64,000 nt of DNA from Limnanthes douglasii subsp. nivea. Taxonomy: Eukaryota > Streptophyta > Magnoliopsida > Brassicales > Limnanthaceae. Under the pieces are notes generated by a model that worked only from the letters and a program-made list of their open reading frames with translations, had not been told where the DNA came from and did no database searches. Numbering within the stretch: position 1 is the stretch's first letter; each line of letters starts with the position of its first letter. Positions 1 through 10,082 of the stretch are shown piece after piece. The stretch is taken from positions 191,702,958-191,766,957 of the forward strand of contig JAUPFV010000005.1 in NCBI GenBank assembly GCA_036936605.1, given 5' to 3'. The position numbers and the translations under genes were made by a program.

Positions 1-1131
1 AAAATCAAAAAGAGATTATTTATTATTGAGATAAAGAACCAATAGGTAGGGGCTATATCAGTTTGAAGGATTTTTCAAAAGTTTTGGCTAAATTTGGTCT
101 CAAAATGGTAACCGTCTCATTTTTACGTAGCCACATATAACATTCAACAATCCCCAACATTTTACCAAAATACCCATGACTGATTATTAAGTCTTAACCC
201 AAACCCAAAAAGCCCCAAACTCTATCTTCTTCTCTATCTTTTTTCCTCTCCCTCACTAAACTTCTAAATTCAAAAAACACAAAACTAATTATTAAGCTTA
301 CAAGAAAGTGTTATTCATTAACTTATGATTACCCTAATCCAATAACCAACAACAAATGGGTAGGAAGAAAGAGTAAAAATTTAAATTCTTAAGTTTTAAT
401 GGTTTTTGTAGATTTGAGCTATTTAGGGTGTTAGAATAGGTAAATCTATGTTTATTTAGGTGTTTGAAGTTATATGTTGATGTTAGATGCTTGGATTTGT
501 GTTAGAATAGAGTTTTTAGGTTCGATTTGTGTTGGAATTGGGATTTTTCACGAAGGTGTTCTTGGTCCCCGTCGGTTGAGAATTTGTCAACCGGCGGGGA
601 ACATATTTTATTTTCCACACTGTTCTCAACCGGCAGGGGAACACGGGTTCAGTTCTTTTCAAATCGGGAAGAACTTCAAAAATAGAAACTTTTTAACGAA
701 TTGGTTCGAAAGACTACATTATTTGGAGTTTCATGTTCCTCACTAAGGTTCTTCTCCTCAATATTCATCCGAATATAAGATGAGTTTTTTTCCAAGAATT
801 TTTTGGAGTTTTTGGAGGTTTGAGGGTATTTTAAGTTTTGAGAGTTTTTTAATTTCTTGACATTTCGTAAACTTTTGTGTATAAAAAGAAGATTGGGGGA
901 GACAATTTTGTGTTTTTAATGTTTAAGTTAAGTGTACCCAAAACCACTAAAAGACAAAAAAGATTATATTTGGTCAAAGTGCAAATTAGTAAAAACCTAA
1001 TAAGTATAAAAAAATTCCAAACAAATAAGGGTTGGTTAACATTATTTGGGACACAATTTAGCCAAAGCCTTCCTCGAATACTTTTAAAACCAAACCTGGT
1101 CCAAAGGCCCAAATCTTAGACAAGACAGAAT
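1..1131. other. Intergenic, no gene recognised
   Basis: AT-rich sequence with short open frames only, none resembling a known protein. The one structured part is near 563-642, where a 16-base GC-rich motif (CAACCGGCGGGGAAC-like) occurs twice in direct orientation and once inverted. I cannot assign a function. The stretch ends at the target-site duplication of the first SINE. Confidence 0.5.
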
Positions 1132-1144
1132 TTCTTCTAAGAAC

Positions 1145-1352
1145 GCCCCCAAGGGGGTAGCCGAGCTGGTTGAGTATGACATGCTTGTAACCAACGTTCA
1201 TGAGTTCGAGTCCTTCTACGTACGCTCTCTCGGCTGAGCCTGTCACCTTGTGTGGTTTACCTTCTGGCGTTGGTTTGCAGGCTATCGCGTCAGACTGAGG
1301 GAGCGCACTCGTTGCACTTTGAGTAGCGGCTGTGGCTTCTCTCCGAAAAAAA
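1145..1352 (+). mobile_element. tRNA-derived SINE, copy 1
   Basis: A 208-bp short interspersed element. The head is tRNA-like, with a box A-type motif around 1157-1169 (GTAGCCGAGCTGG) and a box B at 1204-1213 (GTTCGAGTCC), which together form an RNA polymerase III internal promoter. The body is unrelated to tRNA, and the 3' end is a short A run after CTCCG. A 13-bp duplication, TTCTTCTAAGAAC, flanks it at 1132-1144 and 1353-1365, as expected of LINE-assisted retroposition. A second copy in the same orientation lies at 5340-5567. Confidence 0.9.
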
Positions 1353-1365
1353 TTCTTCTAAGAAC

Positions 1366-1728
1366 AAAAAGCTTAGGCGAGACGAAATCCTAGATATATC
1401 TTCGACAAGGAGCTCAAATGCATTCGATCAACTCCAATCAGCTTAGGCGAAAAAATATTATCCTCGATTAAGATTGATTCCAACTAGAAGAACTTCAAGA
1501 AATCTGAGTTTGGAGATAAGGAAGCTGAAAATCACAGCTTGGATTTGGAGACTTAGAGAAAAACAGTTTTCCTCAACCTAGAGTGATATCAACATTACCA
1601 ATGTCAACGTCTTGGATAATCCTTCATCCATTTTGTTCCACTTTAGCTCGAGATCTCTTACGAGTGTTGGAATCTCTGAAAGAAGATTTTGAATGGAAAC
1701 TTATATATCTAGGATCGGCCGAGGACGA
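1366..1728. other. Intergenic, nothing recognised
   Basis: No open frame of useful length and no recognisable repeat. The GC content looks slightly higher than the AT-rich flanks, and the motif GCTTAGGCGA occurs twice (near 1370 and 1441). Confidence 0.4.
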
Positions 1729-1944
1729 GTCCCTTTCGTTCACTTCTGCATAAAACTCATCCCTTTCGTTTTAAAAATTTGCACAAATAGTCCCTCCGCA
1801 TATTTTGGGGACCAAAAGTGATACAAAACTTAGAATTTAAGTGCCACGTGTTAGTTTTTTAATGGTTTATATGTGCGGAGGACTATATTTGCAAATTTTT
1901 AAAACGAAGATGATGAGTTTTATGCAGAAGTGAACGAAAGGGAC
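1729..1944. mobile_element. Inverted-repeat element (MITE-like)
   Basis: Two arms of about 76 bp face each other: 1729-1804 and 1869-1944. The left arm starts GTCCCTTTCGTTCACTTC and the right arm ends with its complement. The arms match closely, with a few mismatches and one gap. The 64-bp spacer holds no gene. Such phrases (ACGAAAGGGAC, GCGGAGGACTAT) are typical of long-TIR non-autonomous DNA transposons in plants. I could not find a convincing target-site duplication, so the superfamily is open; a Mutator-like MITE is my best guess. Confidence 0.65.
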
Positions 1945-2118
1945 TATGTTGATACAAGTGGTAAACATAGAGGACTAACAGTGTTTTTTACCCCAATAAA
2001 ACATACTCTGTCTTTGATTTACATACAAGAAAATCATATCATGTACTCGTGTTTTAAAAAAAGAATTATTTTTATCTACAAATTAAAAATAAAATAATTT
2101 AAACACTTCAGTTGTTAG

Positions 2119-2120
<2 letters not shown>

Positions 2121-2161
<41 letters not shown>
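2121..2161. repeat. (TA)n microsatellite
   Basis: An uninterrupted run of about 20 TA dinucleotides. Confidence 0.95.
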
Positions 2162-2164
<3 letters not shown>

Positions 2165-2775
2165 TTCAAAAATAAAAGTAATTTTAGAAACTACATTTTT
2201 TGAAATCTAAAAGTAAAAGTGATTTAAAAATATTTTTTAAATTTAAGAAATATTATTTTATTTCGTTATAAAAAATCAGTTTTTTTTTTCAATTAAAAAA
2301 TAAAAGTGATTTAAAAAAAATCGTTTTGTTTTTTTAAAACAAGTTTTTTTTATAAAGAATATATAAAAAATAAATATTTATTTTTAAAAACATTATGTAG
2401 AACTGATTTTTAAAAATGATTTAGAAAATGATTTTTTCAATATGTATTTAGAAATTTCAAAATAAAACTGACTTAAAACTAATTCAATAAAATTATATAA
2501 AATATGTTTTCTAAATTTTGTTTCAAAATTCAAAAATAAAATACTATAAATATGTTAATTAGATAAAACATTACGTGATTTACCCAAAAATACTCTTAAA
2601 AATAAAAATAATTTAGGCAGATAATACTTTTACTACTTTTTAACTATCTATGTAAAAAAATATAAAATTATCATTATTACTCTATTTGAAAATACCCTAA
2701 TAACCAAATTAAATGCCACTAATGGATGCCTATAGCACCGATTAGCAAAACCCTTCAAATATAATGAGATGTAGA
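2162..2775. other. Very AT-rich intergenic sequence
   Basis: Almost only A/T with many homopolymer runs. No gene or element recognised. Confidence 0.5.
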
Positions 2776-2783
2776 CTTGTACT

Positions 2784-4032
2784 TAGGACTGTAAATGGTT
2801 CTTAAGAACCGGGAACCGAACCGGTAAGGACCGAACCGAGAACGGACCGAACCTTAACGGTCCGGTTCGCGGTTTCATTTTGAAAACCGAAATCGATAAG
2901 GAACCGAAATAAAAAAAAACCGGTAAGAAACCGAACCGATAAATCGATAAAATCGAACTAATAAAACGACTAATTTTAGGGGTTATATCAAATGTGTGTT
3001 ATCCCACATTTTAAAATGAAAAAAAGAAACAACTACAAACATATGTATAAGTAAACATCAAAATTTGTTTAGAGAAATATTTCTTTAATTCTACTACTTA
3101 AAAGTTCTACAAATAATTGGTTTGGTAACTTCACATGTGAGGTAAAATACCATAAATATAAAATACCATATATACCTGTAGTTATCCTAATTAAATAGTT
3201 TATATTCATTTTTTCCTACAATTAGTTTAAACATTCATTTAGATATATTATATACTTTATATTTTATTTTCTCTTCCTCTTACAATTAGTTTAACCGTTC
3301 ATATAAAGCTTACACATCGATTATACTTTAATTAAAAATATTTTAATTTGAACAATTGATGTCACTAATAATTCGCGTACACTCTATTTACACTCATCCA
3401 CCCTGTTACTTTCTTTGTCTCAAAGGCAAACCTCATATAGAGGTTCTTATCTTTCTGAAGGTGAAACTCTCCATCAACTAATAAATGAAACCGCTCAGAT
3501 TTGAGCTTGTTTTTTTTGTGGTTCTGAAGAAAAGAGTTTCCATATTCATCGTTAAATTAAGCAATCGTATACCACCACTCCAAAAAAAAGGAAAGAATTT
3601 CAGTTTTTATATGTTGTTGTATAATAGAAAATTGGGAAGAACACTGAAATAAACTACGTTAGTTTAAACCAAACAAATTTTGAATACGACCCAAAAAATA
3701 TCTTATCTACGATAGAATTTTACAATCGACATTTGGTTTTAAAAAAGAAATTCAAATTACGCATATCCCACATCGTTGAAATCAAAGAACGAGACAACAC
3801 ACCCCACCTATATAATATCCAAAAGCCCATGAAAACTATGGTAGTCCAAAACTAACCCATCAATCAGTCAAAATTTTAGTGGAAATAATTTTTTTTCTTG
3901 TCGGTCCGGTACCGGACCGAAACAAACCGGGTTCGATTTTATTCTTCGGAATCAAAATCTTATCGGTTCTTCGAACCGACAAGTTTATCGGTCTGATCTG
4001 GTTTTGTCAAAATCAGACCGATAACCGCTCTA
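2784..4032. mobile_element. Non-autonomous hAT transposon, 1.25 kb
   Basis: An 8-bp target-site duplication, CTTGTACT, sits at 2776-2783 and 4033-4040, immediately outside imperfect terminal inverted repeats (TAGGACTGTAAATGGT on the left; TAGAGCGGTTATCGGT as the complement of the right end). An 8-bp duplication with TAG-type termini is the hAT signature. Both subterminal regions are rich in ACCGAACCGG-type motifs, about 170 bp on the left and 140 bp on the right, a common transposase-binding arrangement in this superfamily. The AT-rich middle has no coding potential, so it must have been moved by a transposase in trans. Confidence 0.88.
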
Positions 4033-4125
4033 CTTGTACTCATCAAAAGCGTTGACTTGTAGAACTACTGTCATCGTATTTATTGGAACGCAGCAAATTA
4101 TGTTTATTTAATAACTGGGACAATG

Positions 4126-4464
4126 CAGAGATGTTTAAACTAAAAGGGTTCGGGATGGTTTGATATTCATATTAAATTAATATAGATAAATAAATTGTGG
4201 TCTATCGGTTATAATCCAACTAGTACCGTTTCCGAATCCGGTATAATTACCAGGATTGATTTTGATAAGGTCCATCCGACACCGGTCCAATATTATCATT
4301 GTATGGTGAGTTGATCCAACTATGAACCCAAACCTATACAACTAATAACTTTAACTATCTGATCCGAAAAAATTCGAAACCAGACCCATAACAGCTCCGC
4401 ATCCAATATACTATACGGGTTTTACTGGTTTTGTTAACTAGAATTACCGGTTTATTCAGCCCTG
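4126..4464. mobile_element. hAT-like MITE, 339 bp
   Basis: The ends are CAGAGATGTTTAAAC on the left and, as the complement of the right end, CAGGGCTGAATAAAC, an imperfect inverted repeat with the CAG-type start of many hAT elements. The interior repeats ACCGGT/AATCCGG-like motifs and has no gene. The flanking octamers (GGACAATG and GGTTCTAA) do not match, so either the duplication has decayed or the ends are not exact. Confidence 0.5.
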
Positions 4465-4710
4465 GGTTCTAAAACGGTTATTGGTACTATCAACATAAAC
4501 CATTAAAGCTTTAATAGATTAGTAATTGGTCAGAAGCTGCTGGATACAGAGAAACAAATTTGTCGGAATTGATTTGCAGTTTTTTTTCTCTAACTGGTTT
4601 TCGGTTGGGACACAATACTAAGTCACTGTAAAGTTGAAAATGAAAGGGCACCATTTTCACAAAATATGAGTGAATATAAAGATCATCAAAACAAATAGAA
4701 AAATCAGTAC

Positions 4711-4861
4711 CGCTGCTCTGAGGCCCCAGAATAGCAACCACAGTATAGGAAGAACCACATTCACCGAACTTCGTTTTTTTGATGAAATCCTCGAGCCCTG
4801 CAGAGTTGAACACGCCATCTCCGTTGATTAATTGTGTAGAAAAAATGTATTCTTCCTCCAT
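4711..4861 (-). pseudogene. RHD3/SEY1-like dynamin-type GTPase, isolated first exon
   Basis: RHD3 (atlastin/Sey1p family) is a membrane GTPase that fuses endoplasmic reticulum tubules. On the minus strand an ATG at 4861 opens 50 codons containing [23 protein letters not shown] and [10 protein letters not shown], which is the conserved N-terminus of plant RHD3-family proteins up to the P-loop. The frame meets a GT dinucleotide at 4710-4709, exactly where the P-loop GPQSSGKST would be split, so this looks like exon 1 followed by a splice donor. The open frame runs on to 4511, but that part does not resemble RHD3. I see no exon with the KSTLLN continuation further along the minus strand within the window, where hAT elements and AT-rich DNA follow. 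It is either a 5' fragment of a dead gene or a captured exon; a very long first intron leaving the window cannot be excluded. Confidence 0.75.
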
Positions 4862-5322
4862 ATCGGTATTGTTACGGATAAAACTTCAAACTTTTTCCAA
4901 GGGTTTTGATCCGATGGGAGACTTTACGTTTTTTAATCAACATAAACACACATTGGCTTTATAATGTCTCTTGACGCGTAAAGTTGTTGGTGTGTGATTT
5001 TTTCTAATATTATCTATACACTTTAAAACTACTACTTGGATTAATATTTTAACTCCAAGTTGCATTTATAAAGACTAAACATTCCAAGTTGGCTACAAAG
5101 AGTTTACTTCTGGTGATAGGACTTATGAATTATTCTCTCTTTATATTAAATTTATTAGTAGGTAAGAATCAAGATCTCCTTGTACTTCGAAGTAAATTAT
5201 TATGTTTAGTAATTAAACTGTATAGTATATTCACATTCATAACAGATCATTTCTTATATCTTACACGGATAGAATGCGTATATTTAGAATTATTGTCGTT
5301 TTTTTCCACCAAGTATAGGTAC
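4862..5322. other. Upstream flank of the RHD3-like exon
   Basis: AT-rich sequence preceding the RHD3-like start codon on the minus strand. It could hold the former promoter and 5' leader, but I recognise no specific element. Short plus-strand frames here have no familiar motifs. Confidence 0.35.
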
Positions 5323-5339
5323 AATTGATATGGTATTTG

Positions 5340-5567
5340 CCCCCAAGGGGTAGTCGAGTTGGTTGAGTATGGCATTCTTATAACCAAAAAGGTCATGAGT
5401 TCGAGTCCCTCTACATACGCTTTCTCGGCTGAGCCTGTCACCTTGTGTGGTTTACCTTCTGGCGTTGGTTTGCAGGCTATCGCGTCAGACTGAGGGTTTA
5501 CACTGTGCGCACTCATTGCACTCTGAGTAGCGGCTGCGGGTTCCCTCCGAAAAAAAAAAATAAAAAA
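5340..5567 (+). mobile_element. tRNA-derived SINE, copy 2
   Basis: Same family and orientation as the SINE at 1145-1352. It has a box A-like motif at about 5350-5362, box B GTTCGAGTCC at 5399-5408, the shared body (for example GGTTTGCAGGCTATCGCG) and an A-rich tail. A 17-bp duplication, AATTGATATGGTATTTG, flanks it at 5323-5339 and 5568-5584. Its first two A residues could also belong to the tail. Compared with copy 1 it has an extra short segment (near 5496-5506) and scattered substitutions. Confidence 0.93.
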
Positions 5568-5584
5568 AATTGATATGGTATTTG

Positions 5585-6439
5585 TTAAAAATAGTAGGTA
5601 CGAGTGAATTAGTCCATATGTTTTATTTATAAATAAGAGTATATAATTTTTATAATTTGTATAATTTCTAAAAGGAGACTTATTTATAAAAATCCGTTAC
5701 ATAAAACTATTACCAATAAAGGTTCAAAATAATTCACAAATTTCTTCCAAAATTACCTCTGATATAAATATCTATTTTGAAACACGTGTAACATTTTTCT
5801 CCCTCTCCCTCCTGACTTTCTAACTTCATGACCCGATAACTCTGTTTACATTCCGACGACGAATTCACCGGCATTAAAACTCCGTTTACATTCCGATCAA
5901 AGTTTCAAGGACTCAAAAACTTCAACGACAGTAAATCAGTGAGTTCTGTACTGCTTTTCATAAAAAAAACAATTCGATTCTAGCCATTCTAAAAACCTAG
6001 GGCTTCACTGCAACAATTTAGCGATAATGTTTATGATTCTAGCCATTCGATCAAATTACATCTGTTTTGGATGTTAAATCTTCTTCTTTACTTCACTTCA
6101 CTTGTTTCCAATTTGTTTTTCACACTTCAAATTTGTTAAATCTTCTTTAATCTTTCTATTGGAAGGTTAACACAGGTGAAACTCTACTTTGTTTTCCACA
6201 CTTTCAAGGGGTGAATCACCTAAGGGCTAAAGCTACATCATAGTATTGAATCATATAGCATATAACCTATAGTCTTGGATAATATCAAAGACTTTTATTG
6301 TGATTACCACGAAGTCTTGTTTGGTCAAATCTTCAACAAGTGATCCGGTGAGCGTGGATAATCTGTAACAATATTGTTTTGTATGTGATATATAAAAGTG
6401 GAAGATAAAAATCATGTCAAATCTTAAGATTAGATATTT
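5585..6439. other. Unassigned, leader-like stretch
   Basis: From about 5740 to 6240 the plus strand reads like a plant 5' leader with first intron: pyrimidine-rich CTCCCTCTCCCTCC, a repeated TTTACATTCCGA motif, AAACCTAGGGCTTCAC, then T-rich sequence. No coding exon follows before the copia gag fragment begins near 6440. It may be the leader of a lost gene or of that copia element. Confidence 0.3.
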
Positions 6440-6692
6440 AGACCTCATTAGAAAACAAACAAAAGTCACAAAAAAATTTAAATAAAGTTCAATCTTGAAA
6501 AAATCAAAGAAGATAATGAATTTAATCTTTACAGAACAAGATCCAAGGTTTCCTAGTATACAAATGCATGCCAACTTCCATTGATAAGAGAATGTAAGAA
6601 AAGGTTGATGTTGAGGTGATGTCCAAGGCCCAAAACGCTCTAATCTTGAGCTTGGGGGACAATTTGCTTCAAGAGGTTTCTAAAGATCCTAT
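6440..6692 (+). pseudogene. Ty1/copia gag, left fragment
   Basis: Plus-strand reading with stops and frameshifts gives copia Gag features. There is a stretch near 6490-6530 like the N-terminal 'F...NEFNLYR' region, then from 6617 ALILSLGDNLLQEVSKDP, the conserved Gag helix that precedes the TAA-x-W motif. The sequence breaks at 6692 at the CCTAT target duplication of element A and resumes, in the same frame, at 25891. This fragment is therefore the oldest layer of the nested stack. Confidence 0.7.
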
Positions 6693-7286
6693 TGTTACGG
6701 GAAATTGCAAAGCTTTTCCAAAGTACAAAAACTCGATTAGTCAGAAGGAGACGAAATTTCATTTATCTTAGAGAATTCCCCAACTTATAGTTCTCCCTAT
6801 TAGTGGGTGGTGACAGATACATTTATTCCCACATAATTTTCCCATTACTGCAATTACACCATATCGCATATAATTACGGCTAGAATTGCTAAGTGGTTTG
6901 ACTAAAACTTATAACATCATTAAACATTGACTTAGAAACCGTTTCTTCTTTTATATAGCTGTCGCGGCTTGAGACACAACATAGTCCAAGCTGAGTGTAA
7001 TTGTTTGAGCATTCTCGGTTGTTAGTACTTTGAGGTCGCTTGGTCCTATGTTAGTTCGTTCATCTTTTGACTCTTGTATAACCAGCTCGACCGACCAACT
7101 CATTCGTCAGAATTAGCGATTGCTATCATTTGTATTGTTATTGACTTTGCTCCTTTCATCGCTTATTTGACTTTCTACCGCATTTTCGCTTATCTTCCTA
7201 GCCCAAGGTCATCCTTTGTCTTTCTGGTTTCTTACATCTGTTCGGTCGTTTTGCGCTCTACTCGGCTGGTGAATACCCCATCGTCG
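6693..7286 (-). repeat. 3' LTR of element A
   Basis: 594 bp, matching 25394-25885 over most of its length, including a conserved block ending in TTTTGCGCTCTACTCGGCTGG. It is about 100 bp longer because the other LTR has lost a block after AGAATTA. On the minus strand it should begin with TG, but the aligned terminal base is changed (CGACGA against TGATCA). Confidence 0.85.
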
Positions 7287-7842
7287 GGGTACCCCCTTAG
7301 TTTATAGATTTAGAGTTTTATTGAACTGATAAATTTATAAATTAAAATTTATCGTTTTAGGATAAATATATTTGCAGTTTAGGAGAATACCAAACCAAGC
7401 GACTATTGATGTTTTATTTGCCTTGTTTACACTCTATGTAAGTGACACGTGGCTGGAGTGTAATCGTAACGGTTCTCACACAACCATATTTTGGAAACAA
7501 CGCCTGACGCTTGGGTTTTGTAAAGTGCAAGTGGTTGATGATGTCTGCCCAACGTATCTCATGATATAATTTGCAAAATACTAATTACCTTGCAATTCAG
7601 TTGCTTAAAAGACTATTTCCACAAAATCACCTTCATTTGCAAATCGGGTACACCATTTCTGCTTAATTTGTGCATACATGTAGTGTTTGATAAGAGTTTA
7701 GAACCCTAGGTTATGAAATAAGGGGCTTTCGAATATGGAAACCATCAGATACTTGCATTTACATGATGTTGAACCTAACAACCTCGCCTCCTATAATCAT
7801 GCTTATTTGTGACATTAACTCTTTGTAGTCCTAGTAGAAATC
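7287..7842 (-). other. Polypurine tract and 3' untranslated region of element A
   Basis: Directly inside the LTR, the minus strand reads AAGGGGGTACCCC (about 7287-7301), a plausible polypurine tract for plus-strand DNA priming. The rest has no recognisable coding sequence. It would also be the upstream region of the antisense gene that starts near 7843. Confidence 0.6.
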
Positions 7843-8330
7843 ATGACAGCAAAAAGGGCGACAAGGAAGAACTTAGAGAAAACTCCAGAATTTGAATTTA
7901 AGGGTCTTGTTGTCTTGGAAATATACTTTTCACAGATAGCCCACAAATATGTGTATCTAGACGATGTTGAGTTGCTCAGTTTTAGGCCTAAGTATGCCAT
8001 TCCAGAAGACGTTACAGTGAGAGTTCCCCTGGTCGACGAGCATCCATATCATGTGTGTGAAACAAAGACTTCTTTATTTACAACCTTGTTCGATTGGGGT
8101 CTGCGACTTCCTTGCCCATGTTGATCCATGATTTTTTTAGCGTGATAGGCCTTTGTCCTACCAAGTTATCTGCTAACGGGTGGAGGATACTACTCAATCT
8201 AGTTCTTAGCTCACTTTTATTATGGATTAAAGTATGTCTTGCTGATTTATTAATGGGGACTGATGTGACTAAACTCGCTAAATTTCCCTTCTTTTACACT
8301 CAACTAAAAGGAATAAAAAATTTATGAAAC
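7843..8330 (+). pseudogene. Antisense ORF of element A, 'putative gypsy type transposon' domain
   Basis: Runs opposite to element A's gag-pol. The ATG at 7843 opens about 90 codons (MTAKRATRKN..., then a region with VRVPLVDEHPYHVCETKTS). Coding sequence of the same domain continues in another frame from about 8115 with FFSVIGLCPTKLSANGWRIL, so there is a frameshift near 8110-8120. The pattern 'LF..GLRLP...DFF...GL.P.QL..N.WRIL' is the hallmark of the plant 'Putative gypsy type transposon' family (Transposase_28, PF04195), whose members are known from retrotransposon antisense ORFs. Function is unknown. Identification is from memory of the family pattern. Confidence 0.68.
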
Positions 8331-9262
8331 TCTCATCGCCAGTTACGAACTGGAAGAATTGCTTTGTGTTTGTGTCTGGAAATTGCAAACATGAGAAACC
8401 AATCATGAACATCTAATTAGAGAGAAAATTGAGAGTGAATTGTAAACATTAGTAGCATTAGTTGTATACTAAATTATTCTGTAAGTAAATGTTGATAGCT
8501 AACCCCTTGGTATCTGTATATGCAAGTGAAGCAGCTAACCAGGAGTGATGGAAGGAAGTGTGGTCAAAAGATTACCTATATCCCCTTATCAAGCTCGCCA
8601 ATCTAGCCAGCTCCACTTGGTTACAAGAACCTAAGTTGCTATTTACACAATTTCATTATCTTAAGTCACGGTTGTAAAAATGGAAGGATGATAATGGCAG
8701 ATGGTGCAGATGCTACGATGGATCGCATCAGAACGCTGATGGAAAAGAGATTTCGGGAGAGTAATACTATTGGCATTTTCCTATCAGTGCCTTAGACGAC
8801 CCGCAAATGTAAAGAGGTTGAGGGATCATCTTCAGTCCCTTACCAGCCGGATGGGCAAGGGGAAGCTTGCAATTCAAGGAGGATGAGGTGAATCAAGGTA
8901 GAGGTAGTATTATTGAGGAGCAAGCAATCGTTGACGTCAATTGCGCGCGAGCTAAACGAGGTGAGGAAGAAGATGACAATGATGTTACCTCTTTGGTGAA
9001 GCGTTAGAACAAAAGCTAAAAATGATCCTAGTGTTGTTGTACTTACCACCATGGAGTTTCTACTAAGAGATGAGAAAAGTGACAGTGGGGAGGCTGCATG
9101 AGGAAACTCTATGGATCTTCCTTCAACATTGCAAGGACAGGGTAGAGAGCACAATATTGAAAATAAACCAATTGATTTGGTTGAAGATAGTGAAGAAGAA
9201 GATGAAACGACGCATACCGAGAAGGTGATCCCACCAGAGCTAGGAGAACGGAGAATAATTTT
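8331..9262 (+). pseudogene. Decayed middle of the antisense gene
   Basis: Between the two recognisable ends of the antisense gene the plus strand keeps short open stretches with an acidic, Glu-rich bias (for example EEEDDNDV near 8962-8985 and EDSEEEDE near 9185-9208), interrupted by stops. The open runs, bias and position fit the linker of the same protein. Introns are possible but I cannot place them. The minus strand shows nothing familiar. Confidence 0.4.
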
Positions 9263-10082
9263 GTGAGATTGTCAACTGTTCGTCCCTCAGTGGGAGTAAT
9301 GCAATTAATTGGCTCGCTACCTCCAACGGGGAATGCGGTGAGGCCTATAATTAGAAACAGTAGTGGTGGGACCAGTCAGCAGAATGTAGCAATGGACGAG
9401 CTGCTTCCCAAAATGATCATCATGCCCCACCCGTCGATGCTTATGTTTGAGAAACTCAAGCATGTTCGAGAGTCGTCTTACTATGATGGGATACTTATGA
9501 GTAATATTATACAACGACAAGTGGAGCTCACTATTGAGGTAAGACCGTAAATTATAAAATAATTATTAGACAACGCACTACAATTAATTGTTTGTGTTCG
9601 GTATTTGCATCACAATTTAGTTGTTTTGTCATATCGACGTACGTCTCCAACGAATCTAGAAGTAATGGAGAGGTACAAACCAGAGCCAATGTTATTTAGA
9701 TCAGCCAAAACAACTACTGCAAATATCGTGCGCTTGAAGCACGCCTACGGGTCTGCCAAAGTTTCCAAGGATAAGCCAATTGAGGCCAATGAGAAGCTGC
9801 AAGCCAATATGGAGAGATTGAATAAAGCTTTAATTTGTAGATGAAAAGTGCAAGGTAGTGTCCATAGGTCATACAAAATTGCTAGAGCAATATAATAATC
9901 TGATTAAAAGGAATGAGGAACTCATCACTCAAACCTCCAATCTTCTAGACAGAAACTTAGCTCAGGCCAAGAAGGTGGAAGAGCAAGCCGACCAATTGGT
10001 AGGAGTGTCAGCAGAAAATACAAAGTTGAAATCAAGATTAGAGGAGGTACAGAAGGAGTTCGAACTGGAGAGGCAACAATGA
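9263..10082 (+). pseudogene. Antisense gene of element A, C-terminal coiled-coil part
   Basis: An open frame from 9263 to 9538 is followed by a plausible intron (GTAAGA at 9539, ...CAATTTAG ending 9620). Further open frames follow: 9621-9844 (with MERYKPEPMLFRSAKTTTAN) and 9858-10082 (LLEQYNNLIKRNEELITQTS, then ENTKLKSRLEEVQKEFELE). The last two are rich in Glu, Lys, Gln and Leu in heptad-like spacing, so a coiled coil is likely. Members of the antisense family often combine an N-terminal conserved domain with a C-terminal coiled coil. The reading frame does not join cleanly across the proposed intron, so either the intron is different or a frameshift has occurred. Confidence 0.55.

Noticed and set aside
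474..746. 90-codon open frame on the plus strand
   Set aside because: No family motif and biased composition; it spans the repeated GC-rich motif and looks like a chance frame.
1157..1213. tRNA gene candidate from box A and box B
   Set aside because: The boxes are followed by a shared non-tRNA body and A tail with a target duplication, and there is no acceptor-stem pairing; it is a SINE head. The same holds for 5350-5408.
4126..4472. 8-bp target duplication for the 339-bp hAT-like element
   Set aside because: Flanks GGACAATG and GGTTCTAA do not match beyond chance, so I do not claim a TSD there.
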